A stretch of DNA of 57,818 nucleotides from Streptomyces benahoarensis (GTDB lineage: Bacteria > Actinomycetota > Actinomycetes > Streptomycetales > Streptomycetaceae), in the NCBI RefSeq assembly GCF_007280575.1, contig NZ_VKJP01000007.1:1-57818 (forward strand). Direction: 5' to 3'. The notes below the pieces were generated by a model. The model did no database searches and was not told the origin of the DNA. It was given only the letters and a program-made list of their open reading frames with translations. Made by a program: the position numbers and the translations under genes. Positions 35,551-44,919 of the stretch are shown piece by piece; positions within the stretch are counted from its first letter, which is position 1; each line of letters opens with the position of its first letter.

Positions 35551-36669
35551 TCAGCCCTCCGAAGGAGCGAGGCGCTTGAGCTCCGCCTCGGTGGACTTGA
35601 GCAGGTCGTTCCAGGAAGCCTCGAACTTCTCCACGCCCTCGTCCTCCAGGAGCTGCACGACCTCGTCGTACGAGATCCCGAGCGTCGCGATGGCGGCGAG
35701 GTCCGCACGGGCCTGCTCGTACGTCCCGCGGACGGTGTCGCCGGTGATCTGCCCGTGGTCACCGGTCGCCTGGAGGGTGGCCTCCGGCATGGTGTTGACC
35801 GTGCCCGGGGCGACCAGCTCGTCGACGTAGAGGGTGTCCTTGTACGCCGGGTCCTTGACGCCGGTCGAGGCCCACAGCGGACGCTGCTTGTTGGCCTGCG
35901 CCTTGTCCAGGGCGGCCCAGCGCTCCGAGGAGAAGACCTCCTCGTACGCCTCGTAGGCCAGGCGCGCGTTGGCCAGCGCGGCCTTGCCCTTGAGGGCCTT
36001 GGCCTCGTCCGTGCCGATGTTCTCCAGCCGCTTGTCGATCTCGGAGTCGACGCGGGAGACGAAGAACGACGCCACCGAGTGGATCTGCGAGAGGTCCAGG
36101 CCCGCGGCCTTCGCCTTCTCCAGGCCCGCCAGGTAGGCGTCCATCACCTCGCGGTAGCGCTCCAGCGAGAAGATCAGCGTGACGTTGACGCTGATGCCCT
36201 TGGCGATGACCTCGGTGATCGCCGGCAGGCCCGCCTTGGTGGCCGGGATCTTGATGAGGGTGTTGGGGCGGTCCACCAGCCACGCCAGCTGCTTCGCCTC
36301 GGCGACGGTGGGCGTGGTGTGGTGCGCCAGGCGCGGGTCGACCTCGATGGAGACCCGGCCGTCCTGGCCGTCGGTGGCGTCGAAGACCGGCCGCAGGATG
36401 TCGGCGGCGTCCCGGACGTCCGCCGTCGTGATCATGCGGATGGCTTCCTCGACGGTGACCTTGCGCGCGGCGAGGTCGGAGACCTGCTGGTCGTAGCCGT
36501 GGCCGTCCGAGATCGCCTTCTGGAAGATCGACGGGTTGGTGGTGACACCGACGACGTGCTGCTGGTCGATCAGCTCGGCGAGGTTGCCGGACGTGATGCG
36601 CTGGCGCGACAGGTCGTCCAGCCAGATCGCGACGCCTTCATCGGAGAGGCGCTTGAGTGCGTCTGTCAT
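35551..36669 (-). CDS. tal: Transaldolase
   Basis: The enzyme moves a dihydroxyacetone unit from sedoheptulose-7-phosphate to glyceraldehyde-3-phosphate. The 372-residue protein belongs to the longer actinobacterial type. Key motifs are [18 protein letters not shown] (early), the Schiff-base lysine in [15 protein letters not shown], and INVTLIFS-like [13 protein letters not shown]. Near the C-terminus [20 protein letters not shown] is typical. It lies 35 bases after tkt with AGGAGATG upstream of its ATG. Confidence 0.97.
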   Translation of the reverse strand: MTDALKRLSDEGVAIWLDDLSRQRITSGNLAELIDQQHVVGVTTNPSIFQKAISDGHGYDQQVSDLAARKVTVEEAIRMITTADVRDAADILRPVFDATDGQDGRVSIEVDPRLAHHTTPTVAEAKQLAWLVDRPNTLIKIPATKAGLPAITEVIAKGISVNVTLIFSLERYREVMDAYLAGLEKAKAAGLDLSQIHSVASFFVSRVDSEIDKRLENIGTDEAKALKGKAALANARLAYEAYEEVFSSERWAALDKAQANKQRPLWASTGVKDPAYKDTLYVDELVAPGTVNTMPEATLQATGDHGQITGDTVRGTYEQARADLAAIATLGISYDEVVQLLEDEGVEKFEASWNDLLKSTEAELKRLAPSEG

Positions 36670-36704
36670 GGGGATTGCATCTCCTACTGGTTCGTGTACC
36701 GGCG

Positions 36705-38807
36705 TCAGCGCGCGGCGGCTTCGAGCGATTCCCGGGCGGCGGCCGTCACCGCGTCGGCGGTGAAGCCGAACTCGCGGAAGAGGACCTTCGCGTCGGCCGA
36801 GGCGCCGAAGTGCTCCAGCGACACGATCCGCCCGGCGTCGCCGACGTAGCGGTGCCAGGTCAGACCGATGCCCGCCTCGACGGCGACCCGTGCCTTGACG
36901 GACGGCGGCAGCACGCTGTCGCGGTACTCCTGGTCCTGCTCCTCGAACCACTCGACGCAGGGCATCGACACGACGCGCGCCGGGACGCCCGCGGCCTGCA
37001 GCTGCGCGCGCGCCTCGACGGCGAGCTGCACCTCGGAACCGGTGCCGATCAGCACGACCTGCGGCTCCGCGGCCGCACCGGAGGGACCCTCGGCGTCGAA
37101 GAGGACGTAACCGCCCTTGGCCGCCTCGTCGTTCGCCTCGTACGTCGGCACGCCCTGACGGGTCAGCGCGAGGCCGTGCGGGGCGCCGACGCCGAACTCC
37201 TTCGTGTAGCGCTTCATGATCTCGCGCCACGCGATGACGGTCTCGTTGGCGTCGGCCGGGCGCACGATGTTCAGGCCCGGGATGGCGCGCAGCGAGGCCA
37301 GGTGCTCGACCGGCTGGTGGGTCGGGCCGTCCTCGCCCAGACCGATGGAGTCGTGCGTCCACACGTACGTCACCGGCAGGTGCATCAGCGCGGAGAGCCG
37401 GACGGCGTTGCGCATGTAGTCGGAGAACACCAGGAAGGTGCCGCCGTAGATGCGGGTGTTGCCGTGCAGCGCGATGCCGTTCATCTCGGCGGCCATGGAG
37501 TGCTCGCGGATGCCGTAGTGGATCGTGCGGCCGTACGGGTCGGCGCCCGGCAGCGGGTTGCCCACCGGCAGGAACGACGACGTCTTGTCGATCGTGGTGT
37601 TGTTGGACCCGGCGAGGTCGGCGGAGCCGCCCCACAGCTCGGGCAGGACGCCGCCCAGCGCGGCCAGCACCTTGCCGGAGGCGGCGCGGGTGGCGACCGC
37701 CTTGCCGGTCTCGAACGCCGGGAGGTGGTCCTCCCAGCCGGCCGGCAGCTCGCCCGCGGCGATGCGGTCGAACTCGGCGGCGCGCTCGGGGTTGGCGGTC
37801 CGCCAGGCGGCGAACGCCTTCTCCCACTCGGCGCGGGCGTCGCGGCCGCGGTCCAGCGCCTCGCGGGTGTGGGCCAGGACCTCGGGGGTGACCTCGAAGG
37901 ACTGCTCCGGGTCGAAGCCCAGCACGCGCTTGGTGGCGGCGATCTCGTCGGCGCCCAGGGCCGAGCCGTGCGCGGCCTCGGTGTTCTGCGCGTTCGGTGC
38001 GGGCCAGGCGATGATCGAACGGGCCGCGATGAACGACGGGCGCCCGGTCTCGGCCTTGGCGGCCTCCAGCGCGCGGGCCAGACCGACCGGGTCCAGGTCG
38101 CCGTTGGGCAGCTGCTCGACGCGCTGGACGTGCCAGCCGTACGCCTCGTACCGCTTGAGGGTGTCCTCGGAGACCGCGGTCTCCGTGTCGCCCTCGATCG
38201 AGATGTGGTTGTCGTCCCAGAGGAGGACGAGGTTGCCGAGCTTCTGGTGGCCCGCGAGGGAGGACGCCTCGGCGGAGATGCCCTCCTGGAGGCAGCCGTC
38301 ACCGGCGATGACCCAGATGGTGTGGTCGAACGGGGAGGCGCCCGCGGGGGCCTCCGGGTCGAACAGACCGCGCTCGTAGCGGGCGGCCATCGCCATGCCG
38401 ACGGCGTTGGCGACGCCCTGGCCCAGCGGACCGGTGGTGGTCTCGACGCCGGTGGTGTGGCCGTACTCCGGGTGGCCCGGAGTCTTGGAGCCCCAGGTGC
38501 GGAACGCCTTCAGGTCGTCCAGCTCCAGGCCGTACCCGGCGAGGAAGAGCTGGATGTAGAGCGTCAGGCTGGAGTGGCCGGCGGAGAGGACGAACCGGTC
38601 GCGGCCGGTCCACTCCGCGTCGGCCGGGTCGTGCCGCATCAGCTTCTGGAAGAGAAGGTAGGCGGCCGGAGCCAGGCTCATGGCCGTACCAGGATGGCCG
38701 TTTCCGACCTTCTGCACGGAATCCATGGCCAGGACGCGGACGGTATCGACGGCCCGCTGGTCCAGATCGGTCCACTCGATGTCTGTGGTGGTCGGCTTGG
38801 TGCTCAC
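36705..38807 (-). CDS. tkt: Transketolase
   Basis: The thiamine-diphosphate enzyme transfers two-carbon units between sugars in the pentose phosphate pathway. The 700-residue protein begins at GTG 38807 ([20 protein letters not shown]). It has [17 protein letters not shown], the cofactor motif [18 protein letters not shown], the glutamate site [17 protein letters not shown], and the late [20 protein letters not shown]. It is the first gene of the operon and diverges from ctaB over a 444-base gap. Confidence 0.97.
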   Translation of the reverse strand: MSTKPTTTDIEWTDLDQRAVDTVRVLAMDSVQKVGNGHPGTAMSLAPAAYLLFQKLMRHDPADAEWTGRDRFVLSAGHSSLTLYIQLFLAGYGLELDDLKAFRTWGSKTPGHPEYGHTTGVETTTGPLGQGVANAVGMAMAARYERGLFDPEAPAGASPFDHTIWVIAGDGCLQEGISAEASSLAGHQKLGNLVLLWDDNHISIEGDTETAVSEDTLKRYEAYGWHVQRVEQLPNGDLDPVGLARALEAAKAETGRPSFIAARSIIAWPAPNAQNTEAAHGSALGADEIAATKRVLGFDPEQSFEVTPEVLAHTREALDRGRDARAEWEKAFAAWRTANPERAAEFDRIAAGELPAGWEDHLPAFETGKAVATRAASGKVLAALGGVLPELWGGSADLAGSNNTTIDKTSSFLPVGNPLPGADPYGRTIHYGIREHSMAAEMNGIALHGNTRIYGGTFLVFSDYMRNAVRLSALMHLPVTYVWTHDSIGLGEDGPTHQPVEHLASLRAIPGLNIVRPADANETVIAWREIMKRYTKEFGVGAPHGLALTRQGVPTYEANDEAAKGGYVLFDAEGPSGAAAEPQVVLIGTGSEVQLAVEARAQLQAAGVPARVVSMPCVEWFEEQDQEYRDSVLPPSVKARVAVEAGIGLTWHRYVGDAGRIVSLEHFGASADAKVLFREFGFTADAVTAAARESLEAAAR

Positions 38808-39251
38808 CCTGAGTCAGGGCTCCTCTCCACATGTCGAATGCCGCGGACGGTATGTCCGCCAGGCGGTGTCGAGCCTACCCCCGCTGGTGCGTGCGTCTTT
38901 TCGACGCGGAGTCGGCGGCGCCGCCCGACGGAGTACGCGTCACTGCGGGCAACCGGCTCCGTATCTCCGGCAATCCGGACGCGGGGGATGCGACCCCTGT
39001 TCCCCAGACTGACGGGAGCGGTCCGCCTTCGCCTCTTATAAGGGGGAGCGGGGGCCACGGGAGGCGCCGCGGGGCGGGCCGCCCGGCGCCGCCGTCGGGG
39101 AACCAACACGAGCGGACCCCCGCGAAGATCGCGGTATGGCCAACGTCTAAAGTGGCGTGGTACGCGCAAGCCTCGCGGTCGCCAGGGCCGGATGTGCTTG
39201 CTGGCCTTATCTCCGCGGCGAAAGCCGCAGATGTTACTTCCAGGGGTGTGC
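38808..39251. other. Divergent intergenic region between tkt and ctaB
   Basis: The 444-base gap should hold promoters for both genes. Visible items are an AT-containing TCTTATAAGG near 39035-39044, a possible -10 TAAAGT at 39148-39153 reading toward ctaB, and a small stem GCGGC-GAAA-GCCGC (39215-39228) with a GNRA-type loop just upstream of the ctaB ribosome site. No small gene was convincing. Confidence 0.45.
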
Positions 39252-40208
39252 GTGACGGCCGTCCAATCCCGTCCTGCGGGGACGCTCTCTCAGAGCCCCG
39301 GGAGTCCGAACCCCGGCCACCGGCCGTTCGGCGCCCGCGTCAAGGCGTTCATCGAGCTCACCAAGCCGCGCGTCATCGAGCTGCTGCTGATGACGACGGT
39401 GCCGGTGATGTTCCTGGCCGCCGGCGGCGTCCCGGACCTGTGGCTGGTGCTGGCCACCTGCATCGGCGGCTACCTCTCGGCGGGCGGAGCCGCGGCGTAC
39501 AACATGTACATCGACCGCGACATCGACGCGCTGATGGACCGCACCGCCCAGCGCCCCCTGGTGACGGGCATGGTCTCGCCGCGCGAGTGCCTGGTCTTCG
39601 CGACCGCGCTCTCCGTCGGCTCCACCGTGTGGTTCTGGTACCTCGTCAACCCGCTGTCGGCGATGCTCTCGCTGGGCGCGATCCTCTTCTACGTCGTCGT
39701 CTACACGATGATCCTCAAGCGGCGCACCAGCCAGAACATCGTCTGGGGCGGCATCGCGGGCTGTATGCCGGTGTTCATCGGCTGGTCCTCGGTGACCAAC
39801 TCGGTCTCCTGGGCCGCGCTCATCCTCTTCCTGGTCATCTTCTTCTGGACGCCGCCGCACTACTGGCCGCTGTCGATGAAGGTCAAGGACGACTACGAGC
39901 GGGTCGGCGTGCCGATGCTCCCGGCCGTCGCGGGCAACAAGGTCGTCGCCCGGCAGATCGTCGCCTACAGCTGGGTCATGGTCGCGGTGTCGCTGCTGCT
40001 CCAGCCGCTGGGGTACACCGGCTGGCTCTACACCGTGGTCGCGCTCGCCTGCGGCGCGTTCTGGCTGCGGGAGGCGCACGGTCTGCAGGCCCGCGCCAAG
40101 GCCGGTGTCACGGGGCCGAAGCTCAAGGAGATGCGGCTCTTCCACTGGTCGATCACGTACGTCTCGCTGCTCTTCGTCGCCGTCGCGGTGGACCCCTTCC
40201 TCCGCTGA
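39252..40208 (+). CDS. ctaB: Protoheme IX farnesyltransferase (heme O synthase)
   Basis: The integral membrane enzyme adds a farnesyl group to heme B for cytochrome oxidase. GTG 39252 ([20 protein letters not shown]) has AGGGG five bases upstream; GTG 39246 is the alternative. The 318-residue protein has about eight to nine membrane helices, the prenyl-diphosphate motif [15 protein letters not shown], and the second conserved loop [36 protein letters not shown] carries the family signature. Its partner ctaA lies just beyond on the other strand. Confidence 0.96.
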   Translation: MTAVQSRPAGTLSQSPGSPNPGHRPFGARVKAFIELTKPRVIELLLMTTVPVMFLAAGGVPDLWLVLATCIGGYLSAGGAAAYNMYIDRDIDALMDRTAQRPLVTGMVSPRECLVFATALSVGSTVWFWYLVNPLSAMLSLGAILFYVVVYTMILKRRTSQNIVWGGIAGCMPVFIGWSSVTNSVSWAALILFLVIFFWTPPHYWPLSMKVKDDYERVGVPMLPAVAGNKVVARQIVAYSWVMVAVSLLLQPLGYTGWLYTVVALACGAFWLREAHGLQARAKAGVTGPKLKEMRLFHWSITYVSLLFVAVAVDPFLR

Positions 40209-40229
40209 CCTCGTACGTCCTCGTTTCAC

Positions 40230-40257
40230 GGCCCGTCCGGCGCGCTCCGGGCGGGCC
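40230..40257 (+). terminator. Terminator after ctaB
   Basis: Arms 40230-40240 and 40247-40257 pair with one G-U wobble and a 6-base loop, followed by TT. Confidence 0.75.
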
Positions 40258-40327
40258 TTCGCGTTGCCGGGGGCCTATGCGCGGGCGCCCCTCCCCAAGA
40301 GTCCTACCGGTGGGTAGCATCGGGTGT

Positions 40328-40705
40328 ATGGCAGACATCAAGCAGGCGGACGAGCAGCCGGCGGCCGAAGAGCGGACCGACGCGCGGGCGGAGAAGCGGA
40401 CCGGGCGGCACGCGGCGCGGCTCGCCAAGGAGATGCGGGCCTTCGCGGCCGCGCACGGCGGCAGCGCCGGGGGGCAGCTGGCCCACATCGGCCGGGGCCG
40501 GGTCCGCGTTGCCCTCGTGGGTGCCGACGGCGAGTGGGGCAACCTCGTCGCCGACTCCCTGACGGAGGCCCGGACGGGCGCCGAACAGGCCGGGATCGCC
40601 CTCCAGGACGACTTCGACGGCGACCTCGCCGCCAAGGTGCGCACCGGCCGCTACGAGTGGACCCGGATGGCCGGGATCCAGATCGGCGGCCCGGCCAACG
40701 GCTGA
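40328..40705 (+). CDS. Conserved hypothetical protein, 125 aa
   Basis: The ATG lies seven bases after TAGCAT (40315-40320), suggesting a leaderless message. The acidic and basic N-terminal third (MADIKQADEQPAAEERTDAR, then AEKRTGRHAARLAKEMRAFA) is followed by a compact domain (HIGRGRVRVALVGADGEWGN, ARTGAEQAGIALQDDFDGDL) ending YEWTRMAGIQIGGPANG. There is no membrane segment. I recall homologues at the same place in Streptomyces genomes, but no function is known to me. A very strong terminator follows. Confidence 0.8.
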   Translation: MADIKQADEQPAAEERTDARAEKRTGRHAARLAKEMRAFAAAHGGSAGGQLAHIGRGRVRVALVGADGEWGNLVADSLTEARTGAEQAGIALQDDFDGDLAAKVRTGRYEWTRMAGIQIGGPANG

Positions 40706-40730
40706 GCCCGCCGCCCGGCCGGTCGCGGCC

Positions 40731-40789
40731 GTACGGAAGGAGCCCACCGGGCGCGTGACCTGCACGCGCCCGGTGGGCTCCTTCCGTAC
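40731..40789. terminator. Perfect 27-bp stem, bidirectional terminator
   Basis: Arms 40731-40757 and 40763-40789 are exactly complementary with the loop ACCTG. It is the longest perfect hairpin in the window and separates the convergent hypothetical gene and ctaA. Confidence 0.92.
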
Positions 40790-40811
40790 GGGGTGCCCCT
40801 GGGGGCGCCGG

Positions 40812-41813
40812 TCAGCCCGCGGCGGCCGGTTCGGCGGGCCGGACCGCCTCGGGGCTGCCGCTCTGCTGCTCCGGCAGGTCCGCGAGCGCCCCGCGGTCCC
40901 GTAGCGTCAGGACCACGCGCAGCACCGCGATCCAGACCAGCGTCGAGCCGAGCATGTGCAGTCCGACGACCAGCTCCGGCAGCCCCAGGAAGTACTGGAC
41001 GTAGCCGATGACGCCCTGGAGGAGCAGACAGACGACGAGGTCGCGGGCGGCGCGGCGGGGCGCGGCGGGCGCCTTGACGGCGCGCAGCGTGAACCACAGG
41101 GCGATCGTCAGACCGACGACGATGTAGACGAAGTCGACGTGCAGCTGGGTCACCTCCTGCCAGTTCAGCGGGATGCGGTTGACCTTCCGGGCGTCGCCCG
41201 CGTGCGGCCCGGTGCCGGTGACGACGGTGCCGGCCAGCGTCAGCACGGCGGTCGCGCCCAGCAGCACCCAGGCCAGCTGACGCACCGGCCGCGCGACCAC
41301 GTCCCGGGGCACCTCGTCGCCCTCGCAGGCGCGCCGCCAGGTCACCACGGCCACCGTGAGCAGCCCGGTGGTGAGCAGGAAGTGCGCGGCGACGATGTAC
41401 GGGTTGAGGCCGGTCAGGACCGTGACGCCGCCGACGACGGCGTTGCCCATGACGATCCAGAACTGCGCCCAGCCGAGCCGGGTCAGCGCCCGGCGGCGCG
41501 GGGAGCGGGCCCGGGCGGCGATGATGAACAGGCCGATCACCGCGCAGAGCACATACGTCAGCAGGCGGTTGCCGAACTCGATCAGGCCGTTGATGCCCAT
41601 CGCCGCCGTCGGCGTCAGACTGTCCGGCGTGCAGCGCGGCCAGGTGGAGCAGCCGAGGCCGGACTGGGACAGCCGCACCGCACCCCCCGTGACGACGATG
41701 ACGACGGCCATCACGACGGCGGCCAGCGCGGCCCGCCGCACGAAGCGCGCGGACGGCTGGCAGCTGCGGGCGATCAGCTCAAGGGGGTTCAGCGTTTTCG
41801 GCACGGGGGACAT
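40812..41813 (-). CDS. ctaA: Heme A synthase (COX15/CtaA family)
   Basis: The membrane enzyme oxidises the methyl group of heme O to give heme A for aa3-type oxidase. ATG 41813 (MSPVPKTLNPLELIARSCQP) is preferred to a TTG seven codons upstream because AGGGGG precedes it. The 333-residue protein has about eight membrane helices and conserved motifs VTGGAVRLSQSGLGCSTWPR (first loop with Cys), EFGNRLLTYV, AAHFLLTT and LHVDFVYIVVG / VGLHMLGSTLVW with heme-ligand histidines. It complements ctaB nearby. Confidence 0.95.
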   Translation of the reverse strand: MSPVPKTLNPLELIARSCQPSARFVRRAALAAVVMAVVIVVTGGAVRLSQSGLGCSTWPRCTPDSLTPTAAMGINGLIEFGNRLLTYVLCAVIGLFIIAARARSPRRRALTRLGWAQFWIVMGNAVVGGVTVLTGLNPYIVAAHFLLTTGLLTVAVVTWRRACEGDEVPRDVVARPVRQLAWVLLGATAVLTLAGTVVTGTGPHAGDARKVNRIPLNWQEVTQLHVDFVYIVVGLTIALWFTLRAVKAPAAPRRAARDLVVCLLLQGVIGYVQYFLGLPELVVGLHMLGSTLVWIAVLRVVLTLRDRGALADLPEQQSGSPEAVRPAEPAAAG

Positions 41814-41899
41814 CGTAGGCGCCCCCTTGTGCAAAGTTTCACGAGGGGTGCATCGTGCTCAAGACGGTGCGTAGCGCGACGAACGGCCGGGGCGCGGGG

Positions 41900-41951
41900 C
41901 GCGGGGGCGTGCGCGGGGCGCGGCCTCCGGCGCTCCGCGCACGCCCCCGCG
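41900..41951 (-). terminator. Terminator after the ABC exporter genes
   Basis: A perfect 17-bp stem (41900-41916 with 41935-41951) with an 18-base GC-rich loop lies past the permease stop and before ctaA. Confidence 0.8.
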
Positions 41952-41972
41952 GCTCCCGTCGGCCTCCTCCCG

Positions 41973-42743
41973 CTACTCCCAGCGGAAGAACCGTGCCGCC
42001 GCGCCCAGCCCAAGCACCGCCCAGACGGCGAGGATGCCGAGGTCGCCCCAGGGGAGCGCGGCCCCGTGCTGGAGGACGGCGCGCAGCCCGTCGGAGAGCG
42101 CGGAGATCGGCAGCAGCCCGAGGACCGTCTGCGCCGCCTCCGGGAACTTCGTCAGCGGCACGATGACGCCGCCGCCCACCAGGAGCAGCAGGAAGACGAG
42201 GTTGGCGGCGGCAAGTGTCGCCTCGGCCCGCAGCGTCCCGGCCATCAGCAGCCCGAGCCCGGAGAACGCCGCCGTCCCCAGGACGAGCAGCGCGGCGACC
42301 GCGAGCGGATTGCCCTGTGGCGACCACCCCAGCGCCAGCGCCACCACGGTCAGCAACACGATCTGCAGCACCTCGGTGACCAGCACCGCGCAGGTCTTCG
42401 CGGTCATCAGCCCCCAGCGCGGCAGCGGCGAGGCGGCGAGCCGCTTGAGGACGCCGTAGCGCCGCTCGAAGCCGGTGGCGATGGCCTGCCCGGTGAACGC
42501 GGTCGACATCACGGCGAGCGCCAGCACACCGGGCGCCAGGAAGTCGACGGTGCTGCCCGCGCCCGTGTCGATGATGTCGACTGCGGAGAACAGCACCAGC
42601 AGCAGCGTCGGAATGACGACGGTCAGCAGCAGCTGCTCGCCGTTGCGCAGCAGCATCCGGGTCTCCAGCGCCGCCTGCACACGGATCATCCGCGCCAGCG
42701 GCGCGGCACCGGGCCGCGGGGTGAACGTACCGATCGCGGTCAT
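41973..42743 (-). CDS. ABC-2 type exporter permease
   Basis: The 256-residue protein has an amphipathic start and about six hydrophobic segments (LLLTVVIPTLLLVLFSAVDI, LAPGVLALAVMSTAFTGQAI, ILLTV-like VLQIVLLTVVALALGW, NLVFLLLLVGGGVIVPL and a C-terminal helix), with GFERRYGVLKRLAASPLPRW as the coupling helix expected in ABC-2 permeases. It pairs with the upstream ATPase to make a full exporter, probably of a drug or lipid-like compound. Its ribosome site AAGGAG lies within a copy of a 24-bp duplicated segment. Confidence 0.88.
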   Translation of the reverse strand: MTAIGTFTPRPGAAPLARMIRVQAALETRMLLRNGEQLLLTVVIPTLLLVLFSAVDIIDTGAGSTVDFLAPGVLALAVMSTAFTGQAIATGFERRYGVLKRLAASPLPRWGLMTAKTCAVLVTEVLQIVLLTVVALALGWSPQGNPLAVAALLVLGTAAFSGLGLLMAGTLRAEATLAAANLVFLLLLVGGGVIVPLTKFPEAAQTVLGLLPISALSDGLRAVLQHGAALPWGDLGILAVWAVLGLGAAARFFRWE

Positions 42744-42835
42744 GCCCGCAGCTCCTTGCCCGTGTTTTCCAGACTGTGCTTTCCCGGGGGACGACCCCCG
42801 GACCCCCGGCCGGACGGCGTACGGCGCCGGCTCAT
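42740..42835 (-). CDS. Possible 31-codon bridging ORF between ABC ATPase and permease
   Basis: The ATG at 42835 overlaps the ATPase stop (ATGA) and its own stop overlaps the permease start (ATGA). The peptide is Arg/Gly/Pro-rich and ends NTGKELRA, echoing the ATPase end LTGKELRG. The ORF may exist only because a repeat-like piece was inserted with a duplicated junction, keeping ribosomes moving to the permease gene. It need not make a functional peptide. Confidence 0.35.
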   Translation of the reverse strand: MSRRRTPSGRGSGGRPPGKHSLENTGKELRA

Positions 42836-42855
42836 CCCCGCAGCTCCTTGCCTGT
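42740..42855. repeat. 24-bp direct duplication flanking a hairpin-rich insert
   Basis: Segments 42740-42763 and 42832-42855 are identical except for two bases and are 92 bp apart. Each contains the CTCCTTGCC (reverse AAGGAG ribosome site) and a CAT. Between them is a hairpin CCGGGGG-ACGA-CCCCCGG (42784-42801) of a type I remember as frequent in Streptomyces spacers. Confidence 0.65.
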
Positions 42856-43800
42856 CAGGTCGAGGAAGACGTCCTCCAGGGTGTGCCGTTCGACGGCGAT
42901 GGTGTCGGGCAGGACGCCGTTCTGGGCGCACCAGGAGGCGACGGTGGCCAGCATCTGGGGGTCGACGGTGCCGGTGACGCGGTAGCTGCCGGGGGCCGGT
43001 TCGGCGGTGGTGCTGTCCTCGGGCAGCGCCTTGCGGAGCGACGCCAGGTCGAGCCCGGGCCGCCCGGTGAAGCGCAGGGTGTTCTCCGCACCGCCCCGGC
43101 ACAGCTCCTCGGGGGTGCCTTGGGCGATGACCCGGCCGCCGTCGATGATCGCTACATCGTCGGCCAGCTGCTCGGCCTCGTCCATGAAGTGCGTGGTCAG
43201 CACCACGGAGACGCCGTCGGTACGCAGCTCGCGGACGAGGTCCCAGGTGGCGTGGCGGGCCTGCGGGTCGAGGCCGGCGGTCGGTTCGTCCAGGAAGACC
43301 AGCTCGGGGCGGCCGACGACGGCCATCGCCAGGGCGAGCCGCTGCTGCTGGCCGCCGGAGAGCCGCCGGTAGGTGGTGCGCCCGCAGCTGCCCAGGCCCA
43401 GCCGGTCGATCAGCAGCCCGACGTCGACGGGGTCGGCGTGCAAGGACGCGGTGTGCCGCAGCATCTCCTCGGCGCGGGCGCCGCTGTAGACGCCGCCGGA
43501 CTGCAGCATCACGCCGATCCGGGGCCGCAGCCGCGCCGCGTCGGCGACCGGGTCCAGGCCCAGCACGCGGACGGTTCCGGCGTCCGGGCGGCGGTAGCCC
43601 TCGCAGATCTCGACGGTGGTGGTCTTCCCGGCGCCGTTGGGGCCGAGCAGGGCGGTGACGCCGCCGCGCGCGACGGTCAGGTCGAGGCCGTCCACCGCGG
43701 TCTTGGGCGACCGGGAGCCGTACCGCTTGACCAGGCCGGCGACCTCGACGGCGGGCGCGCGGCCGGGGGTCCGGGGACTCCCCGGGGAGGTGCTGGGCAT
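42832..43800 (-). CDS. ABC transporter ATP-binding protein (DrrA-like exporter ATPase)
   Basis: The 322-residue protein has Walker A GPNGAGKTTT, the Q-loop region GVMLQSGGVYSGAR, signature LSGGQQQRLALA, Walker B LVFLDEPTAGLDP, and the H-loop TTHFMDEAEQLADDVA. The C-terminal extension (about residues 240-320) is typical of the ATPases that pair with ABC-2 exporters for antibiotics. It powers the adjacent permease. It diverges from sufR over 288 bases. Confidence 0.93.
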   Translation of the reverse strand: MPSTSPGSPRTPGRAPAVEVAGLVKRYGSRSPKTAVDGLDLTVARGGVTALLGPNGAGKTTTVEICEGYRRPDAGTVRVLGLDPVADAARLRPRIGVMLQSGGVYSGARAEEMLRHTASLHADPVDVGLLIDRLGLGSCGRTTYRRLSGGQQQRLALAMAVVGRPELVFLDEPTAGLDPQARHATWDLVRELRTDGVSVVLTTHFMDEAEQLADDVAIIDGGRVIAQGTPEELCRGGAENTLRFTGRPGLDLASLRKALPEDSTTAEPAPGSYRVTGTVDPQMLATVASWCAQNGVLPDTIAVERHTLEDVFLDLTGKELRG

Positions 43801-44002
43801 GCCCGGCAGTCTACGGAGCGCCCGGCGGACACCCGCCGCCGGGCCGGTCGACAGGGGCGGGGGCCGACGGGAGGGTGGCCGCCCCCGGGTGAGGCGGTTG
43901 GGCGAAGATTTTTTCCGCGGGTTCCCGGGCGTCCGCGCGAAGATCGCGGTCCGCGTCCGTCCCGCTCAACAGAGGGCTTCCGGGCCTCCGGGCACCCCTT
44001 GT

Positions 44003-44016
44003 TTAGGTGACCCTAA
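44003..44016. promoter_or_regulatory. TTAGG-N4-CCTAA inverted repeat
   Basis: TTAGGTGACCCTAA lies between the ABC gene and sufR, 73 bases before the sufR start. Its arms look like those of iron boxes (IdeR/DmdR), but the spacing is four bases rather than the usual nine, so it is not a standard iron box. It may be a site for another regulator of either gene. Confidence 0.4.
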
Positions 44017-44075
44017 GTGATCGAGGACACCGTTGGGTGGCCCCGTCGAGGGTTGTCGTGGCTCGCGGAATTACG

Positions 44076-44089
44076 CAACAATGGCGTTG
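44076..44089. promoter_or_regulatory. SufR operator CAAC-N6-GTTG overlapping the sufR start codon
   Basis: CAAC (44076-44079), six bases, GTTG (44086-44089) is an exact match to the palindrome reported for SufR in Streptomyces. Its last G is the first base of the GTG start codon. A possible -35 TTGTCG at 44053-44058 puts the operator on the -10 and transcription start, so bound SufR would block initiation of the whole suf operon. Confidence 0.85.
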
Positions 44090-44919
44090 TGAAAAACGCG
44101 AGCGAGGAGCGGAAGGGATCCCCGGCCGGTACGGCTGCCGGGGCGCGCGCGGTCGTGTCCGAGGAGCCCGCCCGGGGCGCCGCCGCTCCGCAGGACGAGC
44201 AGCAGGGCACCCGCAACCGCGTCGCCCGCTCCATCCTCGACCACGGTCCGTCCACCGCCGCCGAGCTGGCCCTGCGCCTGGAGCTGACCCAGGCGGCCGT
44301 CCGCCGTCATCTGGACGCGCTGGCCGCCGAGGGCGTCGTCGAGCCCCGCGAGAAGCGGGTCTACGGCACCCGTGGCCGGGGCCGCCCCGCCAAGGCGTTC
44401 GCCCTCACCGACTGCGGCCGGGACGCCTTCGACCAGTCCTACGACGAGCTGGCCGCCGACGCCCTGCGCTGGATCGCGCGCAGCGGCGGCGAGGAGGGCG
44501 AGGCGGCAGTCGCCGCGTTCGCCCGCGCCCGGCTGGCCGCGCAGGCCGAGGGGTACCGCAAGGCCGTCGAGGCCGCCGGGCCCGAAGAACGCACCCGGGC
44601 CCTCGCCGAGGCATTGACCGCGGACGGGTACGCTGCTACGGCGCGCAGCGCGCCCAATTCCCAGCTCGGTGAACAACTCTGCCAGCACCACTGCCCGGTC
44701 GCCCATGTCGCCGAGCAGTTCCCGCAGCTGTGCGAGGCGGAGACCGAGGTCTTCTCCCGTCTGCTGGGGACCCATGTACAGCGGCTCGCCACCATCGCCC
44801 ACGGCGACGGGGTGTGCACGACCTTCATCCCGAAGGCGGGCGCGCACGGCACCACCGCGCCCGACACCACGAAGACCACCACAGCATCTGCAAGCACGGC
44901 CGGGAGGAACCCCGCATGA
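44089..44919 (+). CDS. sufR: Iron-sulfur cluster-sensing repressor SufR
   Basis: SufR carries an Fe-S cluster and represses the suf genes when clusters are plentiful. The GTG start at 44089 coincides with the operator and likely the transcript start (leaderless). Of 276 residues, about 38-100 form the winged HTH ([20 protein letters not shown], then [20 protein letters not shown]). The C-terminal cluster region has C198, C202, C215 and C243 ([26 protein letters not shown]). The stop overlaps sufB as ATGA. Confidence 0.93.
   Translation: MKNASEERKGSPAGTAAGARAVVSEEPARGAAAPQDEQQGTRNRVARSILDHGPSTAAELALRLELTQAAVRRHLDALAAEGVVEPREKRVYGTRGRGRPAKAFALTDCGRDAFDQSYDELAADALRWIARSGGEEGEAAVAAFARARLAAQAEGYRKAVEAAGPEERTRALAEALTADGYAATARSAPNSQLGEQLCQHHCPVAHVAEQFPQLCEAETEVFSRLLGTHVQRLATIAHGDGVCTTFIPKAGAHGTTAPDTTKTTTASASTAGRNPA

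Noticed and set aside
44003-44016. A classical IdeR/DmdR iron box
   Set aside because: The arms are four bases apart, not nine, and the 19-bp consensus is not met.
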